Below are positions 1 through 7,909 of a stretch of 41,688 nt of DNA, piece after piece; the first letter of the stretch is position 1; every line of letters begins with the position of its first letter. Source of the DNA: Oscillospiraceae bacterium. Lineage in GTDB: Bacteria > Bacillota > Clostridia > Oscillospirales > CAG-272. The notes under the pieces are model-generated. The model was given only the letters and a program-made list of their open reading frames with translations, was not told the origin of the DNA and ran no database searches. The stretch covers positions 4,399 through 46,086 of the forward strand of contig SVSG01000018.1 of the NCBI GenBank assembly GCA_015064415.1, in the 5' to 3' direction. Both the position numbers and the translations under genes were made by a program.

Positions 1-161
1 CCCACCACCAACTTCGTTGGTCCCCCGCCCCTTGCAAGGGGCGGACAAGCGAGTGCGAACATAGCGGATAAAGGTATAAAGAATTTTTAGATAACAATGC
101 GGCTGCATTGTCCCTCCCTTGAGAGGGGAGGTGGCAGGTGAATGCCTGACGGAGGGGTAGT
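1..161. repeat. Intergenic palindromic repeat family I, copy A (cut by window start)
   Basis: First of four copies of a ~160 bp element (others at 199-362, 3781-3944 and 21497-21657). It has a small hairpin (AACTTCGTT), a CCGCCCCTTGCAAGGGGCGG hairpin, an AT-rich centre around 60-100, a CTCCCTTGAGAGGGGAG hairpin, and a right end reading GGGGTAGT. The outer left end lies outside the window. The right-hand small hairpin differs from copy B (GGCAGGTGAATGCC instead of ACCGCGTTAGCGGT). No coding potential is seen. The outer ends are inverted, as in MITE or REP-like elements. Confidence 0.85.
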
Positions 162-198
162 AATCATAAGGTATTATCCTTCTGATTTATCACGAATA

Positions 199-362
199 AC
201 TACCCCACCACCAACTTCGTTGGTCCCCCGCCCCTTGCAAGGGGCGGACAAGCGAGTGCGAACATAGCGGATAAAGGTATAAAGAATTTTTAGATAACAA
301 TGCGGCTGCATTGTCCCTCCCTTGAGAGGGAGGGGGGACCGCGTTAGCGGTGGGAGGGTAGT
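199..362. repeat. Intergenic palindromic repeat family I, copy B
   Basis: Complete copy bounded by inverted ends ACTACCCC (199-206) and GGGTAGT. Bases 201-330 are nearly identical to copy A, so A and B form a head-to-tail pair separated by about 37 bp. The right end stops 5 bp short of the stop codon of the DUF559 gene. Together copies A and B fill the gene-free stretch 1-367. Confidence 0.87.
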
Positions 363-367
363 AACAT

Positions 368-727
368 CTATTTCGATATTTTTATTTTTGTTTTTTCTAA
401 AATATCCACGATGACTCCGCGAAAGTTCTTTTTCACGCTCTCGTTGGAATAACGCAATACGGTAATGCCGAGAGAGCGCAAATATTGATCGCGTTCCTCG
501 TCCGCTTTTTTTGCGTCGGGTGCGGTGTGCTGTAGGCCGTCTATTTCAATGACCGTCTTGGCTTTTGAAATATAAAAGTCCACAATATAACGCCCAATCA
601 CTTTTTGCCTTTTCACGCGGACGGGAAGTGCGCAAAGAAAATCAAACCACAAGTGCTTTTCTTCTTCTGTCATTTCTGCGCGGAGTGATTTTGCGTTATG
701 CAACAGATTTTTTCTGTAAGGAAGCAT
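368..727 (-). CDS. DUF559 (Vsr-like) endonuclease-domain protein
   Basis: Complete 119-residue protein that is essentially one DUF559 domain, the small restriction-endonuclease-like fold related to very-short-patch-repair nucleases. Family hallmarks seen are the RQKVIGRYIVDFYI strand, the VIEIDGLQH core carrying the presumed catalytic acid residues, and the C-terminal DEERDQYLRSLGITVLRYSN block. It starts 3 bp after the stop of the upstream ceramidase-like gene and so may be translationally coupled to it. It ends 5 bp before repeat copy B. Biochemical roles are mostly unknown for this family; DNA cleavage or repair is inferred from the fold. The tight neighbourhood with intergenic repeats suggests, but does not prove, a link with their mobility. 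Confidence 0.85.
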   Translation of the reverse strand: MLPYRKNLLHNAKSLRAEMTEEEKHLWFDFLCALPVRVKRQKVIGRYIVDFYISKAKTVIEIDGLQHTAPDAKKADEERDQYLRSLGITVLRYSNESVKKNFRGVIVDILEKTKIKISK

Positions 728-730
728 CCT

Positions 731-2047
731 TTACCCCAGCTCTTTTACAAGTGCCTTGGCGGCGCTGACCATTTTGTCCTTGGTGCCAAGCCCAAGCTGT
801 CCCGCGTAGTAGCGGCCGCCGTAGGCGGTGGTGCCAAGCGTTTTGTCGGGCGGGATGTAGCCGACGCGACCGTTTGTTTGCTCGCTTATGAGAATTTTCT
901 TTTCGGGCGCGACCGCCTTCATCGCAAGGCCGATCTCGGTGTAAAGCTCACCGGGGACGGTGAGGATCGTCCAGTCGCCAAGGCGCATGCCCACCATTTC
1001 CATTTCCATCGTGGCGGGGGCGGTGGGGTCGTAGGAAAGCGTGCTTTCCATCACGCGGCGCGCACTGTTCACGATGCGCTCGCCCGCATCAAGCTGTGCC
1101 TTGGTGGCGAGCGCTTTTTCCACCTCCCACGCGGCGGGGGCGCGCAAATTGTAGGTGTCGGTGCGCGTGGCTGCCTTTACGGCAGGGGCGTTATCGGTCG
1201 CCGTGATCTCGCGGTTGATCTTGCAAACGGTCTCGGTCAGCAGCTTGCCCATCTCCTCGGGCATATAGGTGCTGCCGTCCGCGTAGCGCTCGCTCACGCC
1301 GCTTTTGTAGTTGTAGGCGTTCACGTCGCCGCACGCGCCGTTCAGAAACAGCACCACGACCTCGCGCCCGAAGATCATTTGCAGATTCTGGCGCAGGAAG
1401 CCGGGGTAGTCAGAGGAAAAGTGCGTGCGCTTGGTGTTGTCGTTGTCGGGGTGGTTGGCGTAGTTGACGATAAACGCGGCGGGTGCGCCGTTCTCGCCAT
1501 CCACGCGCATCACGTGCACGTCGTGATCGACTGTGCCAAGATAGCCCGTGATGTGATCCTTCGCTGCCTTACCGGGGATGGACACGATGCGCCCATCGTC
1601 CAGAATGCAGTCGCGGTTGAAGCTCATGCGGTCCTCCACGCCCTTGGCGGTGCCGAGCGCGTAGCCGTCCTTCATATTCTCAAACGCCTGCACGGCGGCG
1701 TTCACAATGCAAGTGTCGGTGTATTTTGCCACCAGCGGCTCACCGGGCGCGCCGCTGTTCCAATCGTAGGAGGAAGCACCCGTGTGCGTGTGGGTGGCGG
1801 CGAGCAAAATGTGCGATACGGGCACGCCCGTTTTCTCGCTGATGCGCGCGCGAAGATCATCCGCGCGGTCGGTGGCAATGCTCAGCGCATCCACGGAAAC
1901 GAGGATCACGCTCTCCTCGCCCGCGAAGGCGGCGGCGTTGGCAAACAGCGGGCAACGCGCGTTTCCGCGCGCCCAGAAGGGCAGTCCCTCGCCGGGCATA
2001 AAGCCCTCTAAGGGCGTAAAATCAATTTGTGCAAATCCTGCTTTCAT
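731..2047 (-). CDS. Neutral/alkaline ceramidase N-terminal-fold hydrolase, paralogue 4
   Basis: This 438-residue protein starts at MKAGFAQIDFTPLEG, with AAGGAG 8 bases upstream; longer in-frame starts lack a ribosome binding site. It matches the N-terminal catalytic domain of neutral/alkaline non-lysosomal ceramidases: the zinc-site motif ATHTHTG (His86 and His88), NYANHPD (His199), NGACGDVN (about 236-243), VPGE and a late NGRVGYIPPD block. True ceramidases have a serine nucleophile in GDxSPN; here the position reads GDVNAYN, so the classical nucleophile is absent. The C-terminal ceramidase domain and a signal peptide are also absent, so it should be cytoplasmic. It is the last of four tandem paralogues. 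Amide hydrolysis is plausible, but the substrate is unknown. Confidence 0.85.
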   Translation of the reverse strand: MKAGFAQIDFTPLEGFMPGEGLPFWARGNARCPLFANAAAFAGEESVILVSVDALSIATDRADDLRARISEKTGVPVSHILLAATHTHTGASSYDWNSGAPGEPLVAKYTDTCIVNAAVQAFENMKDGYALGTAKGVEDRMSFNRDCILDDGRIVSIPGKAAKDHITGYLGTVDHDVHVMRVDGENGAPAAFIVNYANHPDNDNTKRTHFSSDYPGFLRQNLQMIFGREVVVLFLNGACGDVNAYNYKSGVSERYADGSTYMPEEMGKLLTETVCKINREITATDNAPAVKAATRTDTYNLRAPAAWEVEKALATKAQLDAGERIVNSARRVMESTLSYDPTAPATMEMEMVGMRLGDWTILTVPGELYTEIGLAMKAVAPEKKILISEQTNGRVGYIPPDKTLGTTAYGGRYYAGQLGLGTKDKMVSAAKALVKELG

Positions 2048-2294
2048 AGGGGGGTCTCCTTGTGTGAAGAGTTGGAAGTTGTGCGATGTTTGATCGCTTA
2101 TTGGGGACACGGCAATCATAAGGCAACATTCGTATAAATAGCGAATTTTTTCGTTTGTAAAGAACAACGCATTTGCGTTGCCCCTCGCACAAACTTGTAG
2201 GGGACGGCGCCTCGACGTCCCGCGCGGCAAGCTGCTTTCGCTAACAATGCGGCTGTTGGCTTATCCTTCTTGTGTGAGGATTTTGAGGGGTTGT

Positions 2295-2320
2295 AGGGGA
2301 ACTTTTGCAAAAGTTCCCCT
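2295..2320. terminator. Perfect 26-bp palindrome, terminator-like hairpin
   Basis: Perfect inverted repeat with arms AGGGGAACTTTTG and CAAAAGTTCCCCT, 11 bp beyond the stop codon of the 2332-3726 gene on the minus strand. It belongs to the family of G-rich stems with a CTTTTGCAAAAG tip that follows many genes here. It lacks a clean U tract, so termination is an inference. The remaining 250 bases up to the next gene contain only short GC-rich repeat fragments. Confidence 0.6.
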
Positions 2321-2331
2321 AACTCTCTTTA

Positions 2332-3726
2332 TCAGACCTCGTTTTTAAACAATCTGTTGTCGCGGATCTCGCCCATACGTGCGGCGATCTGCGCCTCGTA
2401 CAAGCCCTTGAGCATCATCGTGGCGCCGTCGATCAGCGTGTCCGCGGTGCCAAGACCCGTGTAGGAGATGTTGGAATAAATGCTTTCATAACAGCCGCCG
2501 CGCAGGACGTAATCGGGCGCGATGTAGCCGTGCCAGCCGTCGGCAAGCTCGACCACAACGGTGTGCGGGAAGGGGGAGTTCGCCTTGATGCGAAGGCCGA
2601 TCTCAGAGTAGATCTCGCCGGGCAGGCCCACGAACACGATGTCGCCCAGCTGCAGCACGTGGATGCCGATGTCCATCAGCTTCGGGGTCTTTTCGGCATC
2701 CTCGGCAAGATAGATCTCAGCGCACTGTCTGTCGTGGCTGTACGCGCGATCCTCCATTTTGCCGTTTTCCTCAAGGAAAGCCAAGAACTTCTTCGCCCAT
2801 TCCTTGCGCTCGGGCGTCGCATAGCGGCGCGCCACGGGGAAGGTGCAGTAGCGACCCTGAATCAGGATCTCACCTGCGCGGGGATAGGGGGCGGGGTTCA
2901 TATTCTGAACCGTTTCGGCCAGCCCCTCGCCGATGTGCCAGCTGGAGTAGGTCTTGGGGAACGAGTGCGTTTTCTTGTGGTTGTAGTTCTTGAAATCAAG
3001 GTGGTTGACGTTGCCGCAGCAGCCGTTGAAGAACACCACCGTGACGTCGCGCCCAAAGCGGCGGCGCAGTGCCTCGCGCATCGAGCCCGCGTAATCGGCA
3101 TCAAACTTGTCGGGGTGGGCGTTGGTGTCCAGATGCAGCGCATAGTTCACCACAAAGCAAAGGGGCTGCCCCTCCATATCGTCAAAGCGGATCACGTTCA
3201 CGCTCTGGTCAATGTCCGAGATCGGCCCCACCAGATTGTCCGCGTGGTTAAGGCCCGGGTTGGTGACGATCTTACCGTCGGTGGTGAAAAAGTCGCGGCA
3301 GAACGCAAAGCGCGTGTCATAGGTGCGCGCGGTGCCCATCTTGACCTCGGCGAGCTGCTCGTTGGCGGCGATCACCGCCTGCACGGCGGCATCCGCCACA
3401 GGGATGAGCGCGTCGGGGTTGGCGGGGCAACCCCAGCAGCGCACGTCGGTCTCACAGCCCGTATGCGTATGGGTGGTGTGTACGAAAATGTAATCGGTGG
3501 AGATCTTCAGCACCTTGCCGATGCGCTCGCGAAGCGCGGTGGCAAAGTCCACCGTGGCAAAGATCAGGTCAAGCGATACAAGCACCGCCTTCGCGCCCTC
3601 GCTTTCGATCACGGCGGCGTGCGCCATCAATGGCGTGAGCTTGCCCTTGCCGTAATGCCCCTTGATCTGACCGGGGATCGGTCCCTCGGCGGGGGTGTAT
3701 TCTCTTTCTGCAAATCCTGCTTTCAT
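2332..3726 (-). CDS. Neutral/alkaline ceramidase N-terminal-fold hydrolase, paralogue 3
   Basis: 464 residues, starting MKAGFAEREYTPAEG with AAGGAG in the shared leader CACACAAGGAG. The metal-site motif is TTHTHTG (His86, His88). The second histidine motif is altered from ANHPD to ALHLD but keeps the histidine. NGCCGNVNH replaces the usual GDVN loop, so the conserved Asp is Asn here. PGEIYSEIG and DGWHGYIAPD blocks supply the later Glu and Tyr typical of the zinc site. No signal peptide or C-terminal ceramidase domain is present. It is closest in layout to the 3969 paralogue (both have a CWG.PA segment after the HTHTG). The paralogues have diverged around the active site, suggesting different substrates. 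Confidence 0.85.
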   Translation of the reverse strand: MKAGFAEREYTPAEGPIPGQIKGHYGKGKLTPLMAHAAVIESEGAKAVLVSLDLIFATVDFATALRERIGKVLKISTDYIFVHTTHTHTGCETDVRCWGCPANPDALIPVADAAVQAVIAANEQLAEVKMGTARTYDTRFAFCRDFFTTDGKIVTNPGLNHADNLVGPISDIDQSVNVIRFDDMEGQPLCFVVNYALHLDTNAHPDKFDADYAGSMREALRRRFGRDVTVVFFNGCCGNVNHLDFKNYNHKKTHSFPKTYSSWHIGEGLAETVQNMNPAPYPRAGEILIQGRYCTFPVARRYATPERKEWAKKFLAFLEENGKMEDRAYSHDRQCAEIYLAEDAEKTPKLMDIGIHVLQLGDIVFVGLPGEIYSEIGLRIKANSPFPHTVVVELADGWHGYIAPDYVLRGGCYESIYSNISYTGLGTADTLIDGATMMLKGLYEAQIAARMGEIRDNRLFKNEV

Positions 3727-3780
3727 ATCGGTTTCTCCTTGTGTGAAAAATCTGCGTTTTTATTTGGTGGGGATAGCGGA

Positions 3781-3944
3781 ACTACCCCACCACCAACTTT
3801 GTTGGTCCCCCGCCCCTCGCAAGGGGCGGACAAGCGGGTGCGAACATAGCGCATAGAGGTATAAAGAATTTTTAGATAACAATGCGGCTGCATTGTCCCT
3901 CCCTTGAGAGGGAGGGGGGACCGCGTTAGCGGTGGGAGGGTAGT
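3781..3944. repeat. Intergenic palindromic repeat family I, copy C
   Basis: A 164-bp copy with inverted ends ACTACCCC and GGGTAGT, almost identical to copy B including the AACTTTGTT and ACCGCGTTAGCGGT terminal hairpins. It fills most of the gap between two ceramidase-like paralogues. Confidence 0.87.
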
Positions 3945-3968
3945 GATGATGGATTAAATGCTATTCTC

Positions 3969-5357
3969 TTAATTTTTCCTCGAAATATGTGCGGGGCGGT
4001 AGACGATGCCGCCAAGGGTCTTGTCAAGATAATTCTGATGCATCTCGCGCAGCATCCCCGTCGCGCCGTTTACCAGCACGTCCACCGTGCCGTGACCCGT
4101 GAAGGCGATGCTGCTGTAAATGCCCTCGTACGCGCCGCAATCCTGAATGATGTCGGGGGAGATGTAGCCGTTCGCGCCGCTCTCCAGCTCGACCACCAAC
4201 GTCTTGGGGTAGGGGGAGTTCGCCTTGATGCGCGTGCCGATGCAGGTGTAGATCTCACCGGGCAGACCCACGATCACCCAATCGCCCAGCTGCATCGTGT
4301 GGATCTCCACCTCGCAGGTCGCGGGCATCTCGGCGGGCTCGGCAAGATACTGCTCGGCAAGCAGGAGCGAATGCTCCATCATCTTCTCCTCGCCTGCGGC
4401 CTTCTTGTCCATGATCATCTTCGCCCACGCGCGCATCTCGTCGGTGGCGTGGCGGCGCAGCGTTTCGTGCAGCTCGGACTTTGCCTGCATAAAGGGATCG
4501 TCCGCCTTCATCACAAGCCCCTCGCTGATCTTTGCCACCGTCTCGGCAAGGCCCTCGCCAATCAGCTCCGGCGGGCAAAGCCCGTGGTCGCGGTAGCTGT
4601 CCGAGGTTCTGTTTTTGAAATCCATATCGTTCACGTCACCGCAGGTGCCGTTGAGGAACACCACCGTGACGTCGCGCCCAAAGCGGCGGCGCAGCGCCAG
4701 GCGCAGGTAGCCCGGATAGTCGGCAGAGAACTTGTCGCGCTCGTTGCCCTTGTGGTTGTCGGGGTGGTTGGCGTAGTTGACGATGAAGCAACGGGGGCGG
4801 TCCTCCGCCACGTCGTCGATGCGCATCACGTGCACGACCTGATCCACCGTGTCAAAGGGCATCACCAGATCGTCGCCGCGGAAACCGGGGTTGCTGCGCA
4901 GGCGACCGTCTGCCATGTACCAGTCGCGGTTAAAGCTGAAGCGCTTTTCAAAGTCGTAGCCCGTGCCGTATTTGCATTCGGTGCGGCTTTCGTATGCCTC
5001 CACGGCGGCGGCAACCGCCATCTCACCTGCATACGCGGCAACCTCGGGCTCGGCGGGGGTGCCCCAGCACTGATAGTCGGTGCCGCATCCCGTGTGCGTG
5101 TGCGTGCACGCAAGCAGTACGTTCTCCACGGGGATGGAGAGGGCGTCTGCGATCTTTTTCTTGATATTCTGCGCCAGATCAACGGTGATGAAAATGATGT
5201 CCATCGACACAAAGACCTGCGTTTCGGTGCCCGACGTGATCACGGCGGCGTGCGCCATCAGCGGCGTGCGCGTGCCCTCGGCAAAATAAGGGCCGATCTC
5301 ACCGGGCATATTGCCCTTCTCGGGCGTAAATTCTTTTTCACAAAATCCTGCAAGCAT
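3969..5357 (-). CDS. Neutral/alkaline ceramidase N-terminal-fold hydrolase, paralogue 2
   Basis: 462 residues, starting MLAGFCEKEFTPEKG at 5357 with GGAGG 8 bases upstream; the in-frame extension to 5438 has no ribosome binding site. Motifs in order are ACTHTHTG (zinc histidines), VNYANHPDN (third histidine), LNGTCGDVNDMDF (oxyanion/nucleophile loop with Asn instead of Ser), VGLPGEIYTCIG and ESGANGYISPD. No signal peptide is present. It lies downstream of an interrupted terminator-like hairpin and a MITE-like element, so it may not be cotranscribed efficiently with the 5919 gene. The activity is inferred only at the level of a metal-dependent hydrolase. Confidence 0.85.
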   Translation of the reverse strand: MLAGFCEKEFTPEKGNMPGEIGPYFAEGTRTPLMAHAAVITSGTETQVFVSMDIIFITVDLAQNIKKKIADALSIPVENVLLACTHTHTGCGTDYQCWGTPAEPEVAAYAGEMAVAAAVEAYESRTECKYGTGYDFEKRFSFNRDWYMADGRLRSNPGFRGDDLVMPFDTVDQVVHVMRIDDVAEDRPRCFIVNYANHPDNHKGNERDKFSADYPGYLRLALRRRFGRDVTVVFLNGTCGDVNDMDFKNRTSDSYRDHGLCPPELIGEGLAETVAKISEGLVMKADDPFMQAKSELHETLRRHATDEMRAWAKMIMDKKAAGEEKMMEHSLLLAEQYLAEPAEMPATCEVEIHTMQLGDWVIVGLPGEIYTCIGTRIKANSPYPKTLVVELESGANGYISPDIIQDCGAYEGIYSSIAFTGHGTVDVLVNGATGMLREMHQNYLDKTLGGIVYRPAHISRKN

Positions 5358-5391
5358 GATAGGTACCTCCAAATGGTTGGTGTGTATGTAT

Positions 5392-5473
5392 GCGGGGGAA
5401 CTTTTTTCGCAAACTGTCCTCGCCTGCGGCGAGCACATCGGTATGCCTTCGGCAACCGCGAAAGTTCCCCCGC
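5392..5473. repeat. Terminator-like hairpin with a second repeat nested in its loop
   Basis: Outer arms GCGGGGGAACTTTT (5392-5405) and AAAGTTCCCCCGC (5461-5473) match the G-rich hairpin family. The normal 2-4 base loop is replaced by about 54 bases containing TCCTCGCCTGCGGCGAGCAC and CCTTCGGCAACCGC. The same inner block is found at 13490-13540, 22455-22587 and 27525-27570. It lies just upstream of the 3969-5357 gene's ribosome binding site. Confidence 0.7.
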
Positions 5474-5604
5474 GCCCCCTTCAAAAAATCATTAAAGCAT
5501 TTTAGGGTGCGAACAAGGTGCGTTTCGCGATTATAAATCGCGGATGCGGGCTGTCGAGGCGCCAGCCCCTACGAGTTTGTGCGTTGATTTTTGAAATCGC
5601 GGAT

Positions 5605-5804
5605 ACTACTCTTCCGTCACCCTTCGGGTGCCACCTTCCCTCACAAGGGAAGGCTAACAGCGTTTAAGCTTTTATCAACAGACGGAATGCTTGATAAAAA
5701 CTTTAAAAATAAATGTTGCCACCGTCTATTGACAAGAAGTAAGGACATCGGTGGCCTTCCCTTGTGAGGGAAGGTGGCGTGGCTTGCCACGACGGAAGAG
5801 TAGT
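5605..5804. repeat. 200-bp MITE-like inverted-repeat element (family II)
   Basis: Terminal inverted repeats ACTACTCTTCCGTC (5605-5618) and GACGGAAGAGTAGT (5791-5804). Inside each end are a small hairpin (CACCCTTCGGGTG; GTGGCTTGCCAC) and a larger one (CTTCCCTCACAAGGGAAG and its counterpart). The AT-rich centre has no ORF. Its plan matches family I although the sequence differs. It sits in the 561-bp gap between two ceramidase-like genes. Confidence 0.8.
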
Positions 5805-5878
5805 CTTGGCACATCAGCTTTCCCGCTAACAATGCGGCTGTGTGCGATTTCCTTTTGTGTAAAGGGTTTTGCGGGGGT

Positions 5879-5908
5879 GTGGGGGCGCTTTCCCAAAAGC
5901 GCCCCCAC
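5879..5908. terminator. G-rich terminator-like hairpin
   Basis: Stem GTGGGGGCGCTTT / AAAGCGCCCCCAC with a 4-base loop, 10 bp beyond the stop codon of the 5919-7238 gene. It is preceded on the plus strand by the family's conserved AAAGGGTTTTGCGGGGGT flank. No U tract is visible, so termination is inferred. Confidence 0.6.
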
Positions 5909-5918
5909 GGCCTCCCCC

Positions 5919-7238
5919 TCAATACAACTTCTTCAATGCCTCGATGCCGCCCTGGACGATGGCGTCCATCGCGCCAAAGCCCGTGGTGCCGGAGCTGAAG
6001 CGCCCCTCATAGGAGCCGTTCTCGCGCACGCTGTCGGGGATGACGTAGCCGTGGTGGCCGTTGGCAAGCTCAACGGGGACGGTGTGCGTGAAGGGCGAGC
6101 CCTCTTTAATGGAGCGGCCGACGGCGGTATACATCTCACCGGGCATCGCGATCATGCCCCAAGGGCCCACGCGATAGCCCGTGACGGTAAAGGTCTCGGT
6201 CTCGGGCACGTTCTCACAGGTCGTGACGTAGGCCATCGCCGTGCCGTACTCCCAGATTACGGGGTACTCGGTCTTGGCGCGCTCCAGCACCTCGGCAGCC
6301 CAGGCGCGCTCGGCGTCGGTGATCTGACGGCGCTTGACGGTGAGGGGATTTTCGAAAACGCTCACGGTGTTGTCGTCCGTAGTCTCGCAGCCCGCCTCGA
6401 TCGCCTTGATGATGGTGTCTGCCATCCCGTTGCCGATGACCTCGGGGGTGACAGCGTCGGGCGCGCAGTGCAGGGTGCGGCAGGTTTTGTGAAGGAAGTC
6501 CCAATGGTTGACGTCGCCGCAGCAGCCGTTGAAGAACAGCACTACAACGTCCTCGCCGTACTTTTGCTTCAAGGCGATGCGCATAAAGCCGGGCCAGTCG
6601 GCGCAGAACTTGTTGCGCGGGCGGGTCTTGCTGTTATTGGAGTCGGGGTGATTGGCAAAGTTGATCATAATGGCGACCGTTTTGCCGTTTTGTTGCACGC
6701 GCATCAGCTCGATCTGGTGGTCGGGCACGTCGCAGGTGCGCTCGATCTCGTATTTGTCAAAGCCGGGGTTGGTCTTGATGCGGCCGTCCTTGAGCACCAC
6801 GTCGCGGACGAAGGAAAAACGCTTTTCCTCGGCGGTGGCGGTGGCAAGCGTCACGCCCTCCTGCATATTTTCAAACGCCTTTGCGCCCGCCGCAATGATG
6901 CGGTTTGCCACCACCTCGGCGATCTCGGGCTCGGCGGGGGATTTCCAGCAGGGCTTGTCGTAGGAGGGGCCCATATGGGTGTGCGTGGCGGCAAGCAGGA
7001 CGTTCTTTTTGGGAAGCCCCGTTTTCTCTGCCACGCCCTCGCGGATGCGGTTTGCGTAGGCGGTGTGGAAGAGCAGGTGATCGGCGGAAATGAGGATCAC
7101 GGTCTCGCCGTTCTGTTCAAACGCGGCGGCGTTTGCCTGCAGGGGGGTATAGGCACCCTTGGCATAGTAGGCCTGGAACTCACCGGGCATAAAGCCCTCG
7201 TTCGGGGTGTATTCAATTTCTGCAAATCCGGCTTTCAT
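5919..7238 (-). CDS. Neutral/alkaline ceramidase N-terminal-fold hydrolase, paralogue 1
   Basis: 439 residues, starting MKAGFAEIEYTPNEG at 7238, with AAAGGAG 8 bases upstream and the same ACACAAAGGAG leader as the other copies. Motifs are AATHTHMG (zinc histidines, last Thr replaced by Met), INFANHPDSN, FNGCCGDVNHWDF, AMPGEMYTAVG and NGHHGYVIPD. The ceramidase Ser nucleophile position is Asn. No signal peptide or C-terminal ceramidase domain is present. It is the promoter-proximal gene of the four-gene set, with a consensus promoter at 7366-7394 and an AraC-type regulator immediately upstream. The substrate is unknown. Confidence 0.86.
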   Translation of the reverse strand: MKAGFAEIEYTPNEGFMPGEFQAYYAKGAYTPLQANAAAFEQNGETVILISADHLLFHTAYANRIREGVAEKTGLPKKNVLLAATHTHMGPSYDKPCWKSPAEPEIAEVVANRIIAAGAKAFENMQEGVTLATATAEEKRFSFVRDVVLKDGRIKTNPGFDKYEIERTCDVPDHQIELMRVQQNGKTVAIMINFANHPDSNNSKTRPRNKFCADWPGFMRIALKQKYGEDVVVLFFNGCCGDVNHWDFLHKTCRTLHCAPDAVTPEVIGNGMADTIIKAIEAGCETTDDNTVSVFENPLTVKRRQITDAERAWAAEVLERAKTEYPVIWEYGTAMAYVTTCENVPETETFTVTGYRVGPWGMIAMPGEMYTAVGRSIKEGSPFTHTVPVELANGHHGYVIPDSVRENGSYEGRFSSGTTGFGAMDAIVQGGIEALKKLY

Positions 7239-7265
7239 TGTATTCTCCTTTGTGTGGACAAATTC

Positions 7266-7310
7266 CGCGCGCGTGTGCGTATATATGTGTGCGCCATCGT
7301 GCGCGCGCGT
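7266..7310. other. Alternating purine-pyrimidine tract in the leader
   Basis: Bases 7266-7294 alternate pyrimidine and purine without a break (CG, TG and TA steps), followed by another GCGCGCGCG run at 7301-7309. On the minus-strand transcript the two CGCGCGCG blocks could pair around a ~28-base loop just ahead of the ribosome binding site. Z-DNA or leader-hairpin formation is an inference from composition. Confidence 0.5.
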
Positions 7311-7365
7311 TAGAAAATAAGTACCGAATGCCGCAAAATACGGGCATTGTAGGCACTTTAAGCCC

Positions 7366-7394
7366 AGTATAACAAAGTTTTGGGGGCTTGTCAA
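7366..7394 (-). promoter_or_regulatory. Sigma-A promoter of the ceramidase-like cluster
   Basis: On the minus strand, -35 TTGACA (7389-7394) and -10 TATACT (7366-7371) are separated by exactly 17 bases. The predicted start near 7359 gives a leader of about 120 bases before the 7238 start codon. Confidence 0.85.
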
Positions 7395-7694
7395 GCCGAT
7401 TTGCGGAATTTCTATCGAAAAGTGGAAAAAAGGGGCAAGGGGAGCGTACAGGCCCCCCTTGCTTTTTTGAACATTTACCCGCCAAACGGTGCGGTATTCC
7501 GCAAATGTTGTAGGGGCGAACATCCACCTCGCTTCGCGAGCTAGGTCTCCCCTACGGGTTCGTGCGTTGCCGTTTTGTGTATCGCGGATGGCGGTGTAGG
7601 GCGGGGGCTTGCTCCCGCCGTTTGTGCATTGCGGATGGCGGGCGACCACCACCTCGCTTGCGCGAGCTGCGCGTGCCACCTCCCTCTCGGAGGG

Positions 7695-7761
7695 AGGCTG
7701 CAAAGCCGACCGACGAGGGGCGGAGAGGAGGCTGCAAAGTAGCCGACCGACGAGGGGCGGA
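7695..7761. repeat. Tandem duplication of a 30-bp GC-rich unit
   Basis: Two direct copies (7695-7724 and 7729-7761) share GGCTGCAAAG and CCGACCGACGAGGGGCGGA; the second has a 3-base GTA insertion. They follow a CCTCCCTCTCGGAGGGAGG hairpin (7679-7697). The stretch 7395-7909 otherwise holds only short repeat fragments (for example GTAGGGGCGAACATCC at 7511) and no gene. Confidence 0.65.
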
Positions 7762-7909
7762 AAAGCCCCGCAAAAGTCGGATTTTTGCATTTACCCCCAA
7801 AACGGTGCGAGTTTTAGGCGCAAAAGGCGCAAAAAAGGAGGCGCGCGACGGTGCACATCGTCAGCGATAAACGGAAAACTCATATACGCCGTTTGCATGT
7901 TCCTCGCGC

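Noticed and set aside
1-362. Tandem repeat copies A and B as a CRISPR array
   Set aside because: The units are ~160 bp palindromic elements with one ~37-bp gap, also found dispersed elsewhere; there is no short-repeat/spacer pattern and there are no cas genes.
698-2011. Long plus-strand open frames opposite the ceramidase-like genes (also 2530-3849, 3987-5495 and 5751-7313)
   Set aside because: Same composition artefact; the minus-strand genes have family motifs, ribosome binding sites and a promoter.
7552-7800. Arginine-rich small ORFs in 7.5-7.9 kb
   Set aside because: They are made of GC-rich tandem repeats, exist in several frames at once, and lack ribosome binding sites.
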